Origin: Actinomycetes bacterium | GTDB lineage: Bacteria > Actinomycetota > Actinomycetes > Actinomycetales > Microbacteriaceae | DNA length: 6,375 bases | Assembly: GCA_023390155.1 (NCBI GenBank) | Contig: JAEWDJ010000463.1 | Span: 1-6,375, forward strand | Direction of reading: 5' to 3' | Notes under the pieces: model-generated | Seen by the model: only the letters and a program-made list of their open reading frames with translations | What the model was told of the DNA's origin: nothing | Databases searched by the model: none | Shown here: positions 5,050-6,375 of the stretch, one piece after another | How positions within the stretch are numbered: position 1 is the first letter of the stretch | Layout of the letters: every line of letters begins with the position of its first letter | Program-made: the position numbers and the translations under genes

Positions 5050-6375
5050 ATGTCCGCATCCAACCGCCTCACCCTGTCCTCCGCGCCCATCTGGCGGGCG
5101 CTCGTGCACCTCTGCGTGCCGATGATCGCCGGCTTCTCGGTCGGCGCCGTCTACAACATCATCAACGCGGGCTTCGTCGGCTCGCTGCACTCGACCCCGC
5201 TGCTGGCGGCGCTGACCTTCAGCCTCCCCGTCTTCGCCCTCATCATGGCGGTGGGAGGCGTCTTCGGCGTCGGCGGCGGCACCTACGTCTCCCGGCTGCT
5301 CGGTTCGCAGGAGGGGCCCGGCGCCGACGCGGAGGCGGCGGAGGCTCGCATCAAGCAGGTGTCGTCCTTCACGTTCTGGGGCGCGCTCGCCGGCGGCGCC
5401 GTCATCGGCGTGCTCGGCCTGATCTTCGCGACGCCGCTCGCCGCGCTCGTCGGCGCATCCGGTGCCTCCCTCGCCCCGACCGCGCTCTACATCGGCGCCA
5501 TGTTCGCCTTCGCCCCGATCTACGTCGCCGCGTTCGCCCTGGAGCAGCTGGTGCGGGCCGAGGGCGCGGCGGTCGCCTCCATGACCGGGCTCATCGCCTC
5601 CACCGTCGCCAACCTCCTCTTCGACGTCGTGTTCATCCTCGGCCTCGGCTGGGGTGTGCTCGGCGCCGGCATCGCGCTCGGCCTCTCGAACGTCGTGACC
5701 GTCGCCTACTACGTGTGGTGGCTGACCCGCCGGAGCGAGACCGTCTCCCTCGCCCCGCGGTTCTTCCGCGCCGACCGGGAGATGCTGACGACCGTCTTCG
5801 GCGTCGGAGCCTCCGAGCTGCTGATGTCGTCGTTCCTCATCGTCACCACCCTCGTCATGAACTGGATCGCCATCGGCTACGGCGCCTCGCTGCTCGCCGC
5901 GATGGGCGTGGCCCTGCGCATCTCGCAGCTGCCCGAGATGATCTGCATGGGCGTGTTCATGGGCGCCATCCCCCTCTTCGCCTACGCCTTCGGCGCCCGC
6001 AACGGCGCCCGCCTGCGCCGCGCGATCACGGGCAGCGCGATCGCCATCGCCGGGATCGTGCTCGTGTTCTCGACGCTGGTGTTCGTCTTCCGCGACCAGG
6101 TGTTCGCGCTCTTCAGCGCCGACCCCGCGGTCATCGAGGACGGGACGCTCATCCTCACCGCCATGCTCGTCTCCACCCTGTTCAACGGCTTCACCGGGCT
6201 GATCATCGCCGTCTTCCAGGCCACCGAGCAGATGCGCAACGCCACCATCATGTCCGTCGCGCAGGGCATCCTGTTCATCCCGGTCGTGCTCGTCGGCAAC
6301 GCGGTGTTCGGGATGACCGGCGTCATCTGGGCGATGACCGTCACCGAGCTGCTCGTGCTGGCCCTGGGCGCGGCC
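5050..6375 (+). CDS. MATE-family multidrug/metabolite efflux pump (3' end beyond the window)
   Basis: The frame is open from the ATG at 5050 to the last base, 442 codons without a stop; MATE pumps are usually 440-470 aa, so only a short tail is missing. This is an inner-membrane exporter driven by Na+ or H+. The two homologous six-helix halves are visible. The first (about 15-228) has VPMIAGFSVGAVYNIINAGFVGSL (from 23), the Gly-rich VGGVFGVGGGTYVSRLLG (68-85) and LEQLVRAEGAAVASMTGLIASTVANLLFDVVFILGLGWGVLGAGIALGLSN (164-214). The second (about 245-442) has the equivalent VFQATEQMRNATIMSV (388-403) and GMTGVIWAMTVTELL (421-435). The hydrophilic stretch 86-103 is a loop. Substrate is unknown. 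The gene follows marR on the same strand, so shared regulation is plausible. Confidence 0.93.
   Translation, partial: MSASNRLTLSSAPIWRALVHLCVPMIAGFSVGAVYNIINAGFVGSLHSTPLLAALTFSLPVFALIMAVGGVFGVGGGTYVSRLLGSQEGPGADAEAAEARIKQVSSFTFWGALAGGAVIGVLGLIFATPLAALVGASGASLAPTALYIGAMFAFAPIYVAAFALEQLVRAEGAAVASMTGLIASTVANLLFDVVFILGLGWGVLGAGIALGLSNVVTVAYYVWWLTRRSETVSLAPRFFRADREMLTTVFGVGASELLMSSFLIVTTLVMNWIAIGYGASLLAAMGVALRISQLPEMICMGVFMGAIPLFAYAFGARNGARLRRAITGSAIAIAGIVLVFSTLVFVFRDQVFALFSADPAVIEDGTLILTAMLVSTLFNGFTGLIIAVFQATEQMRNATIMSVAQGILFIPVVLVGNAVFGMTGVIWAMTVTELLVLALGAA

Overview
The window is very GC-rich DNA (about 70% by eye) with strong G/C bias at third codon positions. Gene content and codon use suggest an actinobacterium, probably a member of the Microbacteriaceae. 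That placement is an inference from style and family resemblance; no rRNA or marker gene is present.

Layout. A short plus-strand tail at the left edge is the C-terminus of a thiolase. It converges, across a GC-rich hairpin, on a minus-strand block read right to left: an SfnB/DszC-like acyl-CoA-dehydrogenase-fold flavin monooxygenase (3088-4311), a luciferase-like FMN-dependent monooxygenase of the NtaA/SnaA/DszA/DmoA type 14 bp behind it (1691-3073), then a 150 bp gap and a 12-helix APC-superfamily permease (86-1540). Diverging from this block on the plus strand are a MarR-family regulator (4460-4942) and, 107 bp further on, a MATE-family efflux pump that runs off the right edge (5050-6375, probably lacking only its last residues).

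How the genes may work together. The two monooxygenases form a tight pair of a kind known from organosulfur and related scavenging pathways, where reduced flavin is used to open C-S or C-N bonds; no flavin reductase is visible here. The permease could bring in a small amino-acid-like or amine-like substrate. The divergent MarR gene is the obvious candidate regulator. The only AT-rich stretch in the window lies between the two directions and carries overlapping palindromes on a good sigma-70-like promoter for marR. That promoter is placed so that marR mRNA should start at, or within a base of, its ATG (a leaderless transcript). The MATE pump may belong to the same regulatory unit.

Nothing here is clearly a new class of system. 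The regulatory architecture of the divergent region, a shared box upstream of both minus-strand units, and the unknown substrate of the monooxygenase pair are the points most worth following up.
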